From the NCBI RefSeq assembly GCF_012933545.1, contig NZ_JAADJU010000009.1:62001-126000 (forward strand): a DNA stretch of 64,000 bases. Direction: 5' to 3'. Source of the DNA: Rouxiella aceris (GTDB taxonomy: Bacteria > Pseudomonadota > Gammaproteobacteria > Enterobacterales > Enterobacteriaceae). This document shows, piece after piece, positions 47,528-60,414 of this stretch. Every line of letters starts with the position of its first letter. Position 1 is the stretch's first letter. The position numbers and the translations under genes were made by a program. Below the pieces are notes generated by a model. That model was not told where the DNA came from. It saw only the letters and a list, made by a program, of their open reading frames with translations, and did no database searches.

Positions 47528-47674
47528 TCAGATTGCAGACATGTGTTGACCCTGGGGATCACTCCAGTTACCGACACCCTTAATGCGTGCTTTGACACGT
47601 CGTTCTGCACTGGAAAATCCAATGGGTATAGGCAGAGCATTCACCACCCACACCAGGGCTTGCGGTTTTGCTCT
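47528..47674 (-). pseudogene. 48-codon open frame in the msrP-csrD gap, possible gene remnant or repeat
   Basis: The frame is open from a TAG (47675-47677) to a TGA at 47528-47530 and contains no ATG before its end; GTG codons could serve as starts. The translation is protein-like and rich in Lys and Arg. It begins RAKPQALVWVVNA, contains SSAERRVKARIKGVGNW and ends QHMSAI. There is no clear ribosome binding site. I suspect a fragment of a repeated sequence, but the identity is unknown. The rest of the 47,178-47,707 gap contains the promoters of msrP and csrD. Confidence 0.3.
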
Positions 47675-47707
47675 CTATTTACCAAGTGAACCGAGTAAGG
47701 CACAGGG

Positions 47708-49645
47708 ATGCGATTTACTACCAGACTGTATGCAATGATTTCAATGCTGATTGCCCTCACCGTGTTTTTAATGCTGGTGGGCATGACTTTTAGCTTTGTC
47801 TTTCTGAATAAACAAAATGCCGAGCAACATCTGCGTGCCTTGTCGACCACCGTCGATCAACGCCTGTTGCTCCAGCCCCCGTCATCGTTGCAAGAGTGGT
47901 TGCCTGCGGTGATGAATCAACTGGACATCAAACAGCTGCAACTGCATGCCCATCACCTGGAAGTCTACCGCCACGATAACGCGCCCAATAATGGCAGCGC
48001 CTGGGACAACAGCTATCCCGACTTTATTACTCAGACTTTGCCGTTGCTGCATCATCCCGATATGCATTTGCAAGTGGTGTATCTCGATCCGGTCAGCAGC
48101 TATGGCCGTTCGCTACGAACCACCTTGTATATCAGTGCCGCTATTTTGCTGATTATCCTGGCGACGCTGGGCAGTTTTCGCTGGTTGCGGCTGCAAACTG
48201 CCGGTCTTGAGCGACTGGAAGATCGTGCCATGCGGATTTTGCGCGGTGAACGGGACAGCCTGCCGCTGGGGGATGCCCATGAGTGGCCGGTGCAGACCAG
48301 TGCCGCCGTCGATAAACTGCTGGTTGACCTGAGCGAAGCGCGCGAACAACGCAGCCGCGTTGACACCCTGATCCGCGCCTTTGCGCAGCAGGATGCCAAA
48401 ACCGGTTTGAGCAATCGCCTGTTTTTTGATAATCAGCTGGCCACCGAACTGGAAGAAGAGGGGGCACACGGCATTTTGATGCTTATCCGCTTACCGGACT
48501 TTGATACGCTGCGTGATATCCATGGCCAAGGGCCGGTCAAAGAGCTGATGTCGGCGATGGTCAATTTACTCTCCACCTTCGTGATGCGTTATACCTCGGC
48601 GCTGCTGGCGCGTTATTACCACAGTGATTTTGCCGTGTTATTGCCGCACCGCACCCTGAAAGAGGCTGAGGTGATGGCGGCCCAGCTGGTCAATGCGGTG
48701 GGGGTGCTGCCCACCATGTCGATTATCGATCGTGACGCCCTGCTAAATATTGGGATCAGCACTTATCGCTCTGGTCAGACGCTGGAACAGGTAATGGATA
48801 ATGCCGAGCAGGCCACGCGCCATGCCGCTTTCCAGGGCAGTAACGGCTGGTCGGTCTATGACAGCAAAGTGCCGGAAAAAGGGCGCGGCAGCGTAAAATG
48901 GCGCACCTTGCTGGAAAACACTTTGGCGCGCGGCGGACCGCGGCTTTATCAAAAACCGGCAATGAACAAAGCCGGAGTGCTGGATCACCGCGAAGTGCAG
49001 CGGCGCATTTTTGACGGCGACCGCGAATTGCTGGCGGCGGAGTTTATGCCGCTGGTGACCCAGTTTGGCCTGTCGCAAAGTTTCGACCGCCGCATGATCG
49101 CTCAGATTATTCCTTTACTGGCACAGTGGCCGGATGAGACGCTGGCCTTTCACCTTACCGTTGATTCATTATTGCAGCGCTCGTTTGTCCGCTGGTTGCG
49201 TGATGTTTTGCTGCAATGTGAGAAAAAACAGAGAAATCGCATTCTGATTGAACTTGCCGAGGCCGATCTCTGTCAACATACCGACCGCTTGCGTCCGGCG
49301 TTGCGATTATTGCAGGGATTGGGGTGTCGACTGGCAGTTTCGCAGGCTGGACTGACGGTAGTCAGTACCTCCTATCTGAAAATCTTCCCGGTCGAGCGCG
49401 TCAAATTGCATCCCGGATTGGTCAGGGATATTGATAAGCGGGTTGAAAATCAGCTATTTGTACAAAGTTTATTGAGCGCCTGTCAGGGGACGCAAGCCAA
49501 GGTTTACGCCTCCGGTGTGCGCACGATGGATGAGTGGCTTATCTTGTTGGAAAAAGGAATTCACGGCGGTCAGGGTGATTTTTTTGCTACGCCAGCGGTC
49601 ATTGACCCGGTCGGTAAAAAATATTCACACAACCATGAGGTTTAA
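47708..49645 (+). CDS. csrD: RNase E specificity factor CsrD
   Basis: The 645-residue inner-membrane protein has two helices (about 8-32 and 138-158) around a periplasmic loop, a HAMP-like linker with coiled coil, and degenerate GGDEF and EAL domains. The GGDEF site is replaced by HSDF (305-308) and EAL by EFM (445-447), so it is not a c-di-GMP enzyme. CsrD directs RNase E to the sRNAs CsrB and CsrC. It precedes mreB as in other Enterobacterales. Confidence 0.93.
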   Translation: MRFTTRLYAMISMLIALTVFLMLVGMTFSFVFLNKQNAEQHLRALSTTVDQRLLLQPPSSLQEWLPAVMNQLDIKQLQLHAHHLEVYRHDNAPNNGSAWDNSYPDFITQTLPLLHHPDMHLQVVYLDPVSSYGRSLRTTLYISAAILLIILATLGSFRWLRLQTAGLERLEDRAMRILRGERDSLPLGDAHEWPVQTSAAVDKLLVDLSEAREQRSRVDTLIRAFAQQDAKTGLSNRLFFDNQLATELEEEGAHGILMLIRLPDFDTLRDIHGQGPVKELMSAMVNLLSTFVMRYTSALLARYYHSDFAVLLPHRTLKEAEVMAAQLVNAVGVLPTMSIIDRDALLNIGISTYRSGQTLEQVMDNAEQATRHAAFQGSNGWSVYDSKVPEKGRGSVKWRTLLENTLARGGPRLYQKPAMNKAGVLDHREVQRRIFDGDRELLAAEFMPLVTQFGLSQSFDRRMIAQIIPLLAQWPDETLAFHLTVDSLLQRSFVRWLRDVLLQCEKKQRNRILIELAEADLCQHTDRLRPALRLLQGLGCRLAVSQAGLTVVSTSYLKIFPVERVKLHPGLVRDIDKRVENQLFVQSLLSACQGTQAKVYASGVRTMDEWLILLEKGIHGGQGDFFATPAVIDPVGKKYSHNHEV

Positions 49646-49942
49646 ACTGATCGCAACAGGAAAATTTAACGTAGAATGGCGCAGCCCCACCATTTGACAC
49701 TTTCGGGGCAGCCTGTATCAGTACGTTATTGGACCTTGTGTGCTGAGTAATGCCAGGTAAAGTGTAAGAATTTATGTGCGATGTTCATAACTTGACGGGT
49801 GCCTGAGTGCGTTAAGCTGAGTCTCTGGTTCAGGTTTCCACCGCAGTGTATTTAATCACCACGTTAAGCGGCGAACATCGCTGACAATTTTCACCGAAGC
49901 AGAAGGTTTTTGCGCCTTGTCGCTGCTTCGTGTGGTTGGTAA

Positions 49943-51079
<1,137 letters not shown>

Positions 51080-51323
51080 GACTAGCCTGCCGCGGAAAAA
51101 GGCTGCCTGAATGGCGGAGCCTGCAGTGCCGAGTTTGTAGTCTGTGAATGGATTGCAATCTACTACTTGATCCCATAAGGGCGTCAGGTAGTGGGTGCGA
51201 TCCTGTTCGGCTATATGCTTTGCCAATAGGTGATAGCCATACCCCAGCCTCTTGATGATAACAGGTATAGTCTTTCGCTCAGATCGGCTGAAACCTTCTG
51301 TTGCCGAGGAACTCGCATATTTT

Positions 51324-52319
51324 ATGAAGCCTATTTTTAGCAGAGGCCCGTCTCTGCAGTTGCGACTTTTTTTGGCTATTCTTACAGCCATCGTCCTGAT
51401 TTTTGCCGACAGTAAAGTGGGTACGTTCGTTAAGATCCGCACCTATATGGATACTGCCGTCAGTCCCTTCTATTTCTTGTCCAACGCGCCAAGAGAATTT
51501 CTTGATAACGTGTCTCAGACTTTTGCCTCCCGGCAACAGCTTGATCTGGAAAACCGCGCCCTGCGTCAGGAGCTGCTGTTGAAAAACAGCGATCTGCTGC
51601 TGCTTGGCCAGTTTAAACAGGAAAACGCCCGTCTGCGCGAATTGCTGGGCTCACCGCTGCGTCAGGACGAGCATAAAATGGTGGCTCAGGTGTTGTCGAC
51701 CAGCAACGATCCCTACAGCGATCAGGTAGTGATTGATAAAGGCAGCAACACCGGCGTTTACGTTGGCCAGCCGGTGATCAGTGATAAAGGCGTAGTTGGG
51801 CAAGTGGTAGCCGTCGGCGCGGTGACCAGTCGTGTGCTGCTGATTTGTGACGCCTCCCATGCCATCCCAATTCAGGTGCTGCGCAACGATATTCGCGTCA
51901 TTGCGGCCGGTAGCGGCTGTGCTGACGATCTGCTGCTGGAACATTTACCCAGCAATACCGATATCCGCGTTGGTGATGTCCTGGTCACCTCGGGTCTGGG
52001 CGGTCGTTTTCCGGAAGGTTATCCGGTGGCGGTGGTCTCATCGGTAAAAGTGGATAACCAGCGGGCGTATAGCGTGATCCAGGCGCGACCTACAGCCGGA
52101 CTGCAACGTTTACGCTATCTGCTGCTGCTGTGGGGGGCCGATCGCAACGGTGATAAACCCATGTCGCCAGAGGAAGTGCATCGCATTGCCAATGAACGTC
52201 TGATGCAGATGATGCCTCAGGTATTACCGCCTCCGGGTGAGATGGGGCCGCCTGCGCCAGCAACAGGTGCAGCAACCGCGCCGGTTTCTCCCTCTGCCAG
52301 TCCGGGCGGCAGACAATGA
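51324..52319 (+). CDS. mreC: Rod shape-determining protein MreC
   Basis: The 331-residue bitopic protein has one membrane helix (about 10-30), a periplasmic coiled coil (about 65-105) and a beta-barrel pair. It ends in a Pro/Ala/Ser-rich tail, which is normally variable. It links MreB to the peptidoglycan synthases PBP2/RodA. The ATG at 51324 matches the family start [14 protein letters not shown]; the longer frame from 51252 is not conserved. Its end overlaps the mreD start (ATGA). Confidence 0.95.
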   Translation: MKPIFSRGPSLQLRLFLAILTAIVLIFADSKVGTFVKIRTYMDTAVSPFYFLSNAPREFLDNVSQTFASRQQLDLENRALRQELLLKNSDLLLLGQFKQENARLRELLGSPLRQDEHKMVAQVLSTSNDPYSDQVVIDKGSNTGVYVGQPVISDKGVVGQVVAVGAVTSRVLLICDASHAIPIQVLRNDIRVIAAGSGCADDLLLEHLPSNTDIRVGDVLVTSGLGGRFPEGYPVAVVSSVKVDNQRAYSVIQARPTAGLQRLRYLLLLWGADRNGDKPMSPEEVHRIANERLMQMMPQVLPPPGEMGPPAPATGAATAPVSPSASPGGRQ

Positions 52320-52804
52320 ACGGCTATCGGAGCCATGGACGCTGGATAATTTGGCTATCCTTTGTGATAGCCATGTTGTTGCAGGTGATGCCCTGGCCTG
52401 AGCAGCTGTATATGTTCCGGCCTTCCTGGTTAATGCTGATCCTGATCTACTGGGTGATGGCATTACCGCACCGGGTTAACGTCGGCACCGGCTTTGTGGT
52501 CGGTTTTATGATGGATCTGGTGTTGGGCTCGACGCTGGGCATTCGTGCGCTGGCGCTGGCGATCACCGCCTATCTGGTGGCGTTTAAATTTCAGCTGTTC
52601 CGTAATATGGCGCTCTGGCAGCAGGCGCTGATCGTGATGCTGATTTCGCTGGCGGTCAACGTGATTGTCTTTTGGGCCGAATTTTTGATCGTTAACGTCT
52701 CTTTCCGACCGCAGATTTTCTGGAGCAGTCTGGTGGATGGCGTACTTTGGCCGTGGCTGTTTTTGCTGATGCGAAAAATCCGCCGTCAGTTTGCCGTACA
52801 ATAA
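52316..52804 (+). CDS. mreD: Rod shape-determining protein MreD
   Basis: The 162-residue inner-membrane protein has five to six helices, of the same length as E. coli MreD. It is part of the MreBCD-RodA-PBP2 elongation complex. Its start overlaps the mreC stop by 4 nt, and maf follows after 7 bp. Confidence 0.95.
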   Translation: MNGYRSHGRWIIWLSFVIAMLLQVMPWPEQLYMFRPSWLMLILIYWVMALPHRVNVGTGFVVGFMMDLVLGSTLGIRALALAITAYLVAFKFQLFRNMALWQQALIVMLISLAVNVIVFWAEFLIVNVSFRPQIFWSSLVDGVLWPWLFLLMRKIRRQFAVQ

Positions 52805-52811
52805 GGGCGTT

Positions 52812-53405
52812 ATGACTTTACTTTATCTTGCCTCGGGTTCGCCGCGTCGTCGTGAATTATTAACGATGCTGGAGTTACCTTTCGAACGTCTGGTAACCGA
52901 GGTCGCCGAGGAGCGTCAGCCGGGTGAAGCTCCCGACGTTTATGTACAACGCCTGGCGCTGGATAAAGCCAAAGCGGGCGTTGGCGTGGCGCCCAAAGAC
53001 TTGCCGGTCCTCGGCGCAGATACTATTGTGGTACTCGATGATCGCGTACTGGAAAAACCTGCCGATGTGGCGCAGGCAGCTGAAATGTTGGCGGCGTTAT
53101 CCGGCCGACAGCATCAGGTGATGACGGCGATTGCCTTTGCCGATGCAAAACAGCATCTTACTGCTTTGGTTGTGACAGACGTCACTTTCCGCAGTCTGTC
53201 ATCAGAAGATATTCAGCACTATATTTCCAGCGGTGAGCCCATGGATAAAGCAGGGGCATACGGTATTCAAGGAATGGGCGGTTGTTTCGTCCGAGAGATT
53301 CGCGGCAGTTACTATGCGGTAGTTGGACTTCCTCTGGTAGAGACTCAGGAACTGTACAGTAATTTTGTTGCATTACGCGTTCTTAGGAGAAAGCATGACG
53401 GCTGA
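52812..53405 (+). CDS. yhdE: Maf-family nucleoside triphosphate pyrophosphatase (YhdE)
   Basis: The 197-residue enzyme hydrolyses dTTP, UTP and modified pyrimidine nucleotides (house-cleaning). The Maf signatures [19 protein letters not shown] and the [13 protein letters not shown] segment are intact. The ATG at 52812 gives the E. coli length; a frame from 52791 is inside mreD. Its end overlaps the rng start by 11 nt. Confidence 0.95.
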   Translation: MTLLYLASGSPRRRELLTMLELPFERLVTEVAEERQPGEAPDVYVQRLALDKAKAGVGVAPKDLPVLGADTIVVLDDRVLEKPADVAQAAEMLAALSGRQHQVMTAIAFADAKQHLTALVVTDVTFRSLSSEDIQHYISSGEPMDKAGAYGIQGMGGCFVREIRGSYYAVVGLPLVETQELYSNFVALRVLRRKHDG

Positions 53406-54864
53406 ATTACTGGTCAACGTTACCCCGTCAGAAACAAGGGTGGCATATATTGACGGTGGCATCTTGCAAGAGATCCACGTAGAACGAGAAGCAAAACGGG
53501 GTATTGCCGGCAATATTTATAAAGGTCGCGTCAGCCGTGTGTTGCCCGGTATGCAGGCGGCTTTTGTCGATATCGGTCTGGAAAAGGCGGCTTTTCTCCA
53601 TGCCTCCGACATTATGCCGCACACCGAGTGCGTTGCCCGCGATGAACAGAAAAACTTCAATGTCCGTGACATTGTCGAGCTGGTTCATCAGGGACAGGAT
53701 CTGATGGTGCAGGTCGTAAAAGATCCCCTGGGTACCAAGGGTGCCCGCCTGACCACCGATATTACGCTGCCCTCCCGCTATCTGGTCTTTATGCCGGATG
53801 CCTCCCATGTCGGCGTGTCACAGCGCATAGAAAGCGAAGTCGAACGCGAGCGGTTAAAGCGCATTGTCTCCGCCTACTGCGATGAGCAGGGTGGCTATAT
53901 TATCCGCACTGCCGCCGAAGGGGTCAGAGAGGAAGAGCTGTCTCAGGACGCTGCCTATCTGAAGCGCCTATGGACCAAGGTGATGGAGCGTAAGCGTCGC
54001 AATGTCACCAAGTGCAAACTCTATGGCGAACTGGCGCTGGCGCACCGCATTTTGCGTGACTTTGCCGGACAGGCGCTGGACCGTATTCGCGTCGACTCGC
54101 GCCTGACCTATGAGCTGCTGGTTGAGTTCACCAGCGAATATATGCCCGAGATGACCGAAAAGCTCGAGCACTATAACGGCAGGCAGCCTATTTTCGATCT
54201 CTACGACGTTGAAAACGAAATTCAGCGCGCGTTGGAGCGAAAAGTCGAACTGAAATCTGGCGGTTATCTGATTATCGATCAGACTGAAGCCATGACCACC
54301 ATTGATATCAATACCGGTGCCTTTGTCGGACACCGCAATCTGGAAGAGACCATCTTCAATACCAATACCGAAGCGACTCAGGCCATTGCCCGTCAACTTC
54401 GGCTACGGAATTTGGGCGGCATTATCATTATTGATTTTATTGATATGGCCAATGAGGATCACCGCCGCCGCGTACTGCACTCACTGGAGCAGGCGCTTTC
54501 AAAAGATCGTGTTAAAACCGGCATCCACGGCTTCTCTGCGCTGGGTCTGGTGGAAATGACCCGCAAAAGAACCCGCGAAAGTGTGGAACATGTTCTGTGT
54601 AGCGATTGTCCAACCTGCCATGGTCGCGGCACGGTAAAAACCGTGGAAACCGTGTGCTATGAGATCCTGCGCGAAATTGTGCGGGTTCATCATGCCTATG
54701 ATGCGGACAGATTTTTGGTCTACGCCTCGGTTGCCGTAGGGGATGCCTTGAAAAGCGAAGAGTCCCATGCGCTGGCTGAAGTTGAAATATTCGTTGGCAA
54801 ACAAGTGAAAGTCCAGATAGAACCTTTATACAGCCAGGAACAGTTTGACGTTGTCATGATGTAG
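53395..54864 (+). CDS. rng: Ribonuclease G
   Basis: The 489-residue endonuclease has an S1 domain (about 38-130), the RNase H-like/DNase I-like catalytic core with the metal-binding Asp ([13 protein letters not shown] and IIIIDFIDM) and the zinc-link CPTCHGRG. It matures the 5' end of 16S rRNA and turns over some mRNAs. The ATG at 53395 has TAGGAG upstream, and the length equals E. coli RNase G; the longer frame lies within maf. Confidence 0.97.
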   Translation: MTAELLVNVTPSETRVAYIDGGILQEIHVEREAKRGIAGNIYKGRVSRVLPGMQAAFVDIGLEKAAFLHASDIMPHTECVARDEQKNFNVRDIVELVHQGQDLMVQVVKDPLGTKGARLTTDITLPSRYLVFMPDASHVGVSQRIESEVERERLKRIVSAYCDEQGGYIIRTAAEGVREEELSQDAAYLKRLWTKVMERKRRNVTKCKLYGELALAHRILRDFAGQALDRIRVDSRLTYELLVEFTSEYMPEMTEKLEHYNGRQPIFDLYDVENEIQRALERKVELKSGGYLIIDQTEAMTTIDINTGAFVGHRNLEETIFNTNTEATQAIARQLRLRNLGGIIIIDFIDMANEDHRRRVLHSLEQALSKDRVKTGIHGFSALGLVEMTRKRTRESVEHVLCSDCPTCHGRGTVKTVETVCYEILREIVRVHHAYDADRFLVYASVAVGDALKSEESHALAEVEIFVGKQVKVQIEPLYSQEQFDVVMM

Positions 54865-54995
54865 ATCCCAGAATTAACTGGTTATTTAACGCCGGTTTTT
54901 AACGTAGGATCGTCTTGTGTAAGCAATGTTAACTGAGGTGTCGGGATCTCCGAGCGGTTCGGTTGGACAAACGAATAATTTCAAAGGAGAGAAGA

Positions 54996-57900
54996 GTGAG
55001 GCGACTGCCCGGGATACTGTTAACCAGTTGTGCGACGATAGTGGTGATCGTCGCGTTGGCGATCAGTGGTTTGCGTCTGGCACTGCCTCAGCTTAATCGT
55101 TTCCAGCAGCCTATTGTCGATAAAATTCAGGCGCTGACCGGCGTACCGGTCAGCCTGTCCCAGGTACAGGGTAGCTGGCAGACCTTTGGTCCCACGCTGG
55201 AAGTCAAAAATCTGTCGGTGGCCTTGCCGGACTCTTCCTGGAAAGTCGAACGCATCACGCTGGCACTGGATGTCTGGCAGTCGCTGGTTCATCTGCGCTG
55301 GCAGTTTCGCGATCTCACCTTCTACAATCTCCAGCTCGATTTGAACTCGACCCTTGGCGATGGCAATCATCAAGGCAATATCCTCGAACCTAATCGTATC
55401 AGCGATATATTCCTCAAGCAGGTTGACCATTTTGACCTGCGCGACAGCCGCATTACCTTCCTGACCCCTTCTGGCCCGCGCGCAGAATTCGATATTCAGC
55501 AGATGACCTGGCTTAACTCGCCCAATCGCCATCGTGCCGAAGGTCAGTTGGGATTATCGAGTTTTAACGGCCAGCACGGCGTGGTTCAGCTGCGTATGGA
55601 TCTTAACGATAATGACGGCCTGCTCAATGACGGCAAAATCTATTTGCAGGCTGACGATATTGATATGAAGCCGTGGTTCAGCCGCTGGCTGCGCAGCAAT
55701 ACCGGCCTGGAAAGTGCCAATTTCAGTCTGGCTGCCTGGCTGACCGTGCGTGATGGCCAGGTATTTGGCGGAGATGTGCAAGTCAAAAAAGGCGAAGCCG
55801 TCTGGCATGTTGACGACCAGCCGCACCGTCTGGATGTTGATAACCTGACCTTGCACGGTGAGCGTCAGGGTAATGGCTGGCAGATTGCCACCCCGCAGTT
55901 GAATTTGAAAACCGATGGTCAGGCTTGGGCTCCGGGAGCGTTAACCGCGCTCTATCTGCCGGAAAACGGCGTTACCAGCAACAGCTCGTCACCCGTCACC
56001 CAGGCGGAAGAACTGCGCCTGCGGGGGAGCAATATCCAACTGGAAAGAATTGGCCCGCTGATCCCGACAATTTCCTTCCTGACACCGACGCTGCTGGAAC
56101 GCTGGAAAGATCTGCAGCCCACCGGCACCCTCGATACGCTGGCCCTGGATATTCCCCTTAAACAACCAGAACAGACGCGCTTTAATCTTAAATGGCATGA
56201 TGTCAGTTGGCAGCGCTGGGCGCTGTTGCCCGGCGTGAATCATTTGGCCGGCAGTCTCAGCGGCAGCGTGCCGCGCGGGCAGTTACGCATCAATTTGCAG
56301 GACAGCCAGTTGCCTTATGGCGAGATGTTCCGTGCCGCGCTAGAGATCAGCCAGGCCAGCGGTACCTTTGACTGGAGCAGTAACGACAGCGGCTGGTCGC
56401 TGTGGTCGCAGGACGTGGATGTCAAAGCCAAGGGGCTGTGGGCCAGCGGTGGTTTTGACTATAACCAACCGGCAAACGGTCAGCCGTGGCTAAAAATTGT
56501 CTCGGGGATCCGCCTTTACGACGCCGGCCAGGCCTGGCGTTATTTCCCCGAACCGCTGATGAGTAAAAAATTGGTGGATTATCTTAGTTCGGCGATCCAG
56601 GCCGGGCAGGTGGATAATGCCACCCTCAGCTTTAACGGTAATCCGCAAGACTTTCCGTTCCGCCATAACGAAGGGCAGTTTGAAGTCTGGGTACCGTTAC
56701 GCCATGCAACCTTCCAGTTCCAGCCGGACTGGCCAGCCTTGACCGATCTGGGTATTGATCTGGATTTCCTTAATGAAGGCTTGTTTATGAAGGCGCCACA
56801 CACCCTGCTCGGTAAGGTGTCTGGCAATAACATTGAGGCGGATATCCCCGACTATCTGCAAGAAAAGCTGCTTATCGATGCCGATATTGCCGGTGAGGGC
56901 AGCGATGTCGGCAGCTATTTTATGCAAACACCGCTGCACAATACGCTGGGGTCAGCGCTGCAGCAACTGCAGATTGGTGGTCCAGTTAGTGGGCGTTTAC
57001 ATCTTGATATCCCATTGAACGGCAAAGAGGTTCGTGCCACCGGCAATGTCAACCTGCATGACAACACGCTGTTTATCAAGCCACTGGACAACACCTTTAA
57101 GCAGCTCAATGGGCAGTTCAGCTATGATAATGGCAATCTGAGCAGTAATGCCCTGACGGCCACCTTGTTTGATCAACCGGTAAATATCAACTTTAAAACC
57201 GCTGAACAGCCTGATAACTATGCTATTCAGGTGGCCCTTGACGGCGACTGGCAGCCAGCAAAACTGGCGGGGCTGCCTAAAGGCATCGCCGAAAAGGTAG
57301 CGGGCACCGCCAGCTGGAAAAGCGATATCGCTATTTCACTACCGCATAAAGGCTCGCCGACTTACCAGGTTACCGTGGATGCCGACCTGAAAAATGTGAG
57401 CAGTCACTTACCTCAGCCGCTCAATAAAGAGGCGGGTCATGCATTGCCGCTCAGCGTTAATGCGCAGGGCGATCTGCGCAGTTTCACTCTCAGCGGGGTA
57501 TTGGCCGGCAAGGATCGCTTTAATAGCCGCTGGTTGCTGGGCAAGCAGTTGACCCTCGACCGGGCATCGTGGCAAGCCAACGTAACGAAAACGCCTCCTT
57601 TGCCTGACAGCAGCAGCCTGACCCTGCATTTGCCAGCGCTGGACGGAGAGAATTGGCTGGGACTGTTTTCGTCAGATAAATCGTCATCGTCAGAAACCGG
57701 CAAGCTGACCGAGTTTGGCTTCCCGCATCAAATTATTCTTACTACGCCACGCCTGACGCTGGCGGGGCAGGCATGGAATGATCTGACCCTCAGCTCTACC
57801 CAGGATGAAGGTGGCATGCACGTCACCGCCAAAGGCAAAGAGATTGATGGCATTCTCGATATGAACAATCGGGGTCCGTGGCTGGCAAACTTGCGCTATC

Positions 57901-58841
57901 TCTACTTTAATCCGCAGTGGCCAGCGCGAACTGCCAGCACTTCGGCTGCCGACGGTAGCACGCCCGCCAACCGCATCTCTTTTGCCAGCTGGCCAGCTCT
58001 TGATCTGCGCTGCGAAGCCTGCTGGTTTATGGGACAAAGTTTCCGCAAAGTCTATGCTGACCTGCAACCACAGGGCGATCAACTGATCTTGCGTAACGGC
58101 CTGGTGGATACCGGTGAGGGCCGCCTGGATATTCAGGGCGACTGGAAACAGGATGCACAAGCTGGTGATAGCACGGCGCTGAAGGGAAAACTCAGCGGTA
58201 AAAATATCGATCGCGCCATGTCCTTCCTGGGCGTCACCACGCCGCTAAAAGGGGCCCCTTTTGATCTCGATTTCGATTTGCACTGGAAAGATGTGCCTTG
58301 GCGACCAGATGTCAAAACCCTTAACGGCACCATGAAAAATCAATTTGGCAAAGGCGAAATCACCAATCTTGGCGGCGGTCGCGCCGGACAGTTGCTGCGA
58401 CTGGTCAGTTTTGATGCGCTGTTACGCAAGCTGCAGCTTGATTTCCGAGATACCTTTGGCCAGAGCTTTTATTTCGATTCCATTAAATCTACCGCCTGGA
58501 TCAAGGACGGCGTGATCCATACCAACGATCTGTTGGTCGATGGCCTGGCCGCCGATATTGCCATTAACGGCGAGGTCAATCTGGTCGATCAGCGGCTGAA
58601 TCTCGAGGCGGTAATTGCGCCAGAGATTTCCGCCACCGTCGGGGTTGCGACGGCCTTTGCCATCAACCCGATTGTTGGCGCGGCGGTGTTTGCTGCCAGT
58701 AAGGCTTTGGCACCGCTGTGGAATAAGATCTCACTGATCCGCTATCAGATTGATGGCACCATTGAGCAGCCCAATATTCATGAAGTTTTGCGGCAATCGA
58801 AAAGCGACAATAAAACCCTGCAGGCGACACCGGGCCATTAG
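54996..58841 (+). CDS. yhdP: AsmA-family phospholipid transport protein YhdP
   Basis: The 1281-residue envelope protein has an N-terminal membrane helix (about 5-28), then a long repeating-beta-groove body (DUF3971) and a C-terminal AsmA-like region ending with a conserved hydrophobic helix (VGVATAFAINPIVGAAVFAASK). With TamB and YdbH it carries phospholipids to the outer membrane. A GTG at 54996 with a perfect AAAGGAG site 6 nt upstream is the start; an upstream TTG is rejected. Confidence 0.94.
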   Translation: MRRLPGILLTSCATIVVIVALAISGLRLALPQLNRFQQPIVDKIQALTGVPVSLSQVQGSWQTFGPTLEVKNLSVALPDSSWKVERITLALDVWQSLVHLRWQFRDLTFYNLQLDLNSTLGDGNHQGNILEPNRISDIFLKQVDHFDLRDSRITFLTPSGPRAEFDIQQMTWLNSPNRHRAEGQLGLSSFNGQHGVVQLRMDLNDNDGLLNDGKIYLQADDIDMKPWFSRWLRSNTGLESANFSLAAWLTVRDGQVFGGDVQVKKGEAVWHVDDQPHRLDVDNLTLHGERQGNGWQIATPQLNLKTDGQAWAPGALTALYLPENGVTSNSSSPVTQAEELRLRGSNIQLERIGPLIPTISFLTPTLLERWKDLQPTGTLDTLALDIPLKQPEQTRFNLKWHDVSWQRWALLPGVNHLAGSLSGSVPRGQLRINLQDSQLPYGEMFRAALEISQASGTFDWSSNDSGWSLWSQDVDVKAKGLWASGGFDYNQPANGQPWLKIVSGIRLYDAGQAWRYFPEPLMSKKLVDYLSSAIQAGQVDNATLSFNGNPQDFPFRHNEGQFEVWVPLRHATFQFQPDWPALTDLGIDLDFLNEGLFMKAPHTLLGKVSGNNIEADIPDYLQEKLLIDADIAGEGSDVGSYFMQTPLHNTLGSALQQLQIGGPVSGRLHLDIPLNGKEVRATGNVNLHDNTLFIKPLDNTFKQLNGQFSYDNGNLSSNALTATLFDQPVNINFKTAEQPDNYAIQVALDGDWQPAKLAGLPKGIAEKVAGTASWKSDIAISLPHKGSPTYQVTVDADLKNVSSHLPQPLNKEAGHALPLSVNAQGDLRSFTLSGVLAGKDRFNSRWLLGKQLTLDRASWQANVTKTPPLPDSSSLTLHLPALDGENWLGLFSSDKSSSSETGKLTEFGFPHQIILTTPRLTLAGQAWNDLTLSSTQDEGGMHVTAKGKEIDGILDMNNRGPWLANLRYLYFNPQWPARTASTSAADGSTPANRISFASWPALDLRCEACWFMGQSFRKVYADLQPQGDQLILRNGLVDTGEGRLDIQGDWKQDAQAGDSTALKGKLSGKNIDRAMSFLGVTTPLKGAPFDLDFDLHWKDVPWRPDVKTLNGTMKNQFGKGEITNLGGGRAGQLLRLVSFDALLRKLQLDFRDTFGQSFYFDSIKSTAWIKDGVIHTNDLLVDGLAADIAINGEVNLVDQRLNLEAVIAPEISATVGVATAFAINPIVGAAVFAASKALAPLWNKISLIRYQIDGTIEQPNIHEVLRQSKSDNKTLQATPGH

Positions 58842-58916
58842 CATCAGGCGCTGTCCCTTAAAGCAACTTAACTGTGATAGGCTGGGAATACCTAGCCCAA
58901 AGAGAGTGAAGATATT

Positions 58917-60362
58917 ATGAGTCTGGCCTTAGTCAGTGAGCGGTTACTAACCGCAAATAACCTGAGTCAACAAGATCTGTTTGCGGTATTAGGCCAGTTG
59001 GCTGAACGTCGCCTCGACTATGCCGATCTCTTTTTCCAGTCCAGCTTTCACGAAGCCTGGGTGATTGAAGACAGCATCATCAAGGACGGCTCCTACAATA
59101 TCGATCAGGGTGTCGGTGTTCGTGCCGTCAGCGGCGAGAAAACCGGGTTTGCCTATGCCGACCAGATCACCCTCAATGCCCTTAATCAAAGCGCGCTGGC
59201 AGCCCGCAGTATCGTGCGCGAGCAGGGCAATGGCCAAGTCCATACCCTGGGCCATATCAGCCATGCGGCGCTCTATTCGCTGGCCGATCCGCTGCAAAGC
59301 CTGCCGCGTGAAGAGAAAATTGCCCTGTTGCACCGCGTAGACAAGATTGCCCGTGCTGCCGACAGCCGCGTGCAGGAAGTCTCTGCCAGCATCACCGGCG
59401 TGTATGAAAGCGTACTGGTTGCGGCTACTGATGGCACCCTGGCGACGGATATTCGTCCGCTGGTGCGTTTCTCGGTCAGTGTGCTGGTGGAACAGGATGG
59501 ACGCCGTGAGCGCGGTGCCAGCGGCGGCGGCGGTCGTTGCGGTTATGATTACTTCCTCGAAATCGTTGACGGCGAAGTGCGAGCTGAAGCCTATGCCCGC
59601 GACGCGGTACGTATGGCGCTGCTTAATCTTGGCGCGGTTGCGGCTCCCGCAGGCACCATGCCGGTAGTTCTCGGCGCAGGCTGGCCGGGCGTGCTGTTGC
59701 ACGAAGCGGTAGGTCACGGTCTGGAAGGCGATTTTAACCGTCGTGGTACCTCGGTATTCAGTGGACAAATGGGCAAGCTGGTGGCTTCCGAGCTCTGTAC
59801 CGTGGTCGATGACGGCACCATGCCAGGTCGCCGCGGTTCACTGGCCATTGATGACGAAGGCGTTCCTGGGCAGTACAACGTACTGATCGAAAACGGTATT
59901 TTAAAAGGCTATATGCAAGACAAGCTCAATGCGCGGTTGATGGGCGTGGCACCGACCGGTAACGGTCGCCGTGAGTCCTATGCCCACCTGCCAATGCCGC
60001 GTATGACCAATACCTATCTGCTTGGCGGCCAGTCGACGCCGGAAGAGATTATCAGCAGCGTGGAATACGGGCTATATGCGCCAAACTTTGGCGGCGGTCA
60101 GGTGGATATTACCTCCGGCAAATTTGTGTTCTCCACCTCCGAAGCCTACCTGATTGAAAAAGGTCGCATCACCACGCCAGTTAAAGGTGCCACCCTGATC
60201 GGCTCAGGTATTGAAGCGATGCAGCAGATTTCCATGGTGGGTAACGATCTGGCGCTGGATAAAGGCGTCGGCGTCTGTGGTAAAGAAGGCCAGAGTCTGC
60301 CGGTCGGGGTGGGTCAGCCTACCTTGAAGCTGGATAGTCTGACGGTGGGTGGTACCGCCTAA
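58917..60362 (+). CDS. tldD: Metalloprotease TldD
   Basis: The 481-residue cytoplasmic subunit of the TldD/TldE protease cleaves peptides such as unfolded microcin B17 precursor and CcdA antitoxin. The zinc motif [11 protein letters not shown] (HExxxH) is present, followed by the [22 protein letters not shown] region in part. It follows yhdP by 75 bp with a good ribosome binding site (AGAGAG). Confidence 0.96.
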   Translation: MSLALVSERLLTANNLSQQDLFAVLGQLAERRLDYADLFFQSSFHEAWVIEDSIIKDGSYNIDQGVGVRAVSGEKTGFAYADQITLNALNQSALAARSIVREQGNGQVHTLGHISHAALYSLADPLQSLPREEKIALLHRVDKIARAADSRVQEVSASITGVYESVLVAATDGTLATDIRPLVRFSVSVLVEQDGRRERGASGGGGRCGYDYFLEIVDGEVRAEAYARDAVRMALLNLGAVAAPAGTMPVVLGAGWPGVLLHEAVGHGLEGDFNRRGTSVFSGQMGKLVASELCTVVDDGTMPGRRGSLAIDDEGVPGQYNVLIENGILKGYMQDKLNARLMGVAPTGNGRRESYAHLPMPRMTNTYLLGGQSTPEEIISSVEYGLYAPNFGGGQVDITSGKFVFSTSEAYLIEKGRITTPVKGATLIGSGIEAMQQISMVGNDLALDKGVGVCGKEGQSLPVGVGQPTLKLDSLTVGGTA

Positions 60363-60414
60363 AAGCGATACCTCTTTATCCTTGACGCTGTTATGGCGTG
60401 ATCCGCATCGGCTG

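Noticed and set aside
58989-59768. 259-codon open frame opposite tldD
   Set aside because: Shadow of codon bias in tldD; no independent support.
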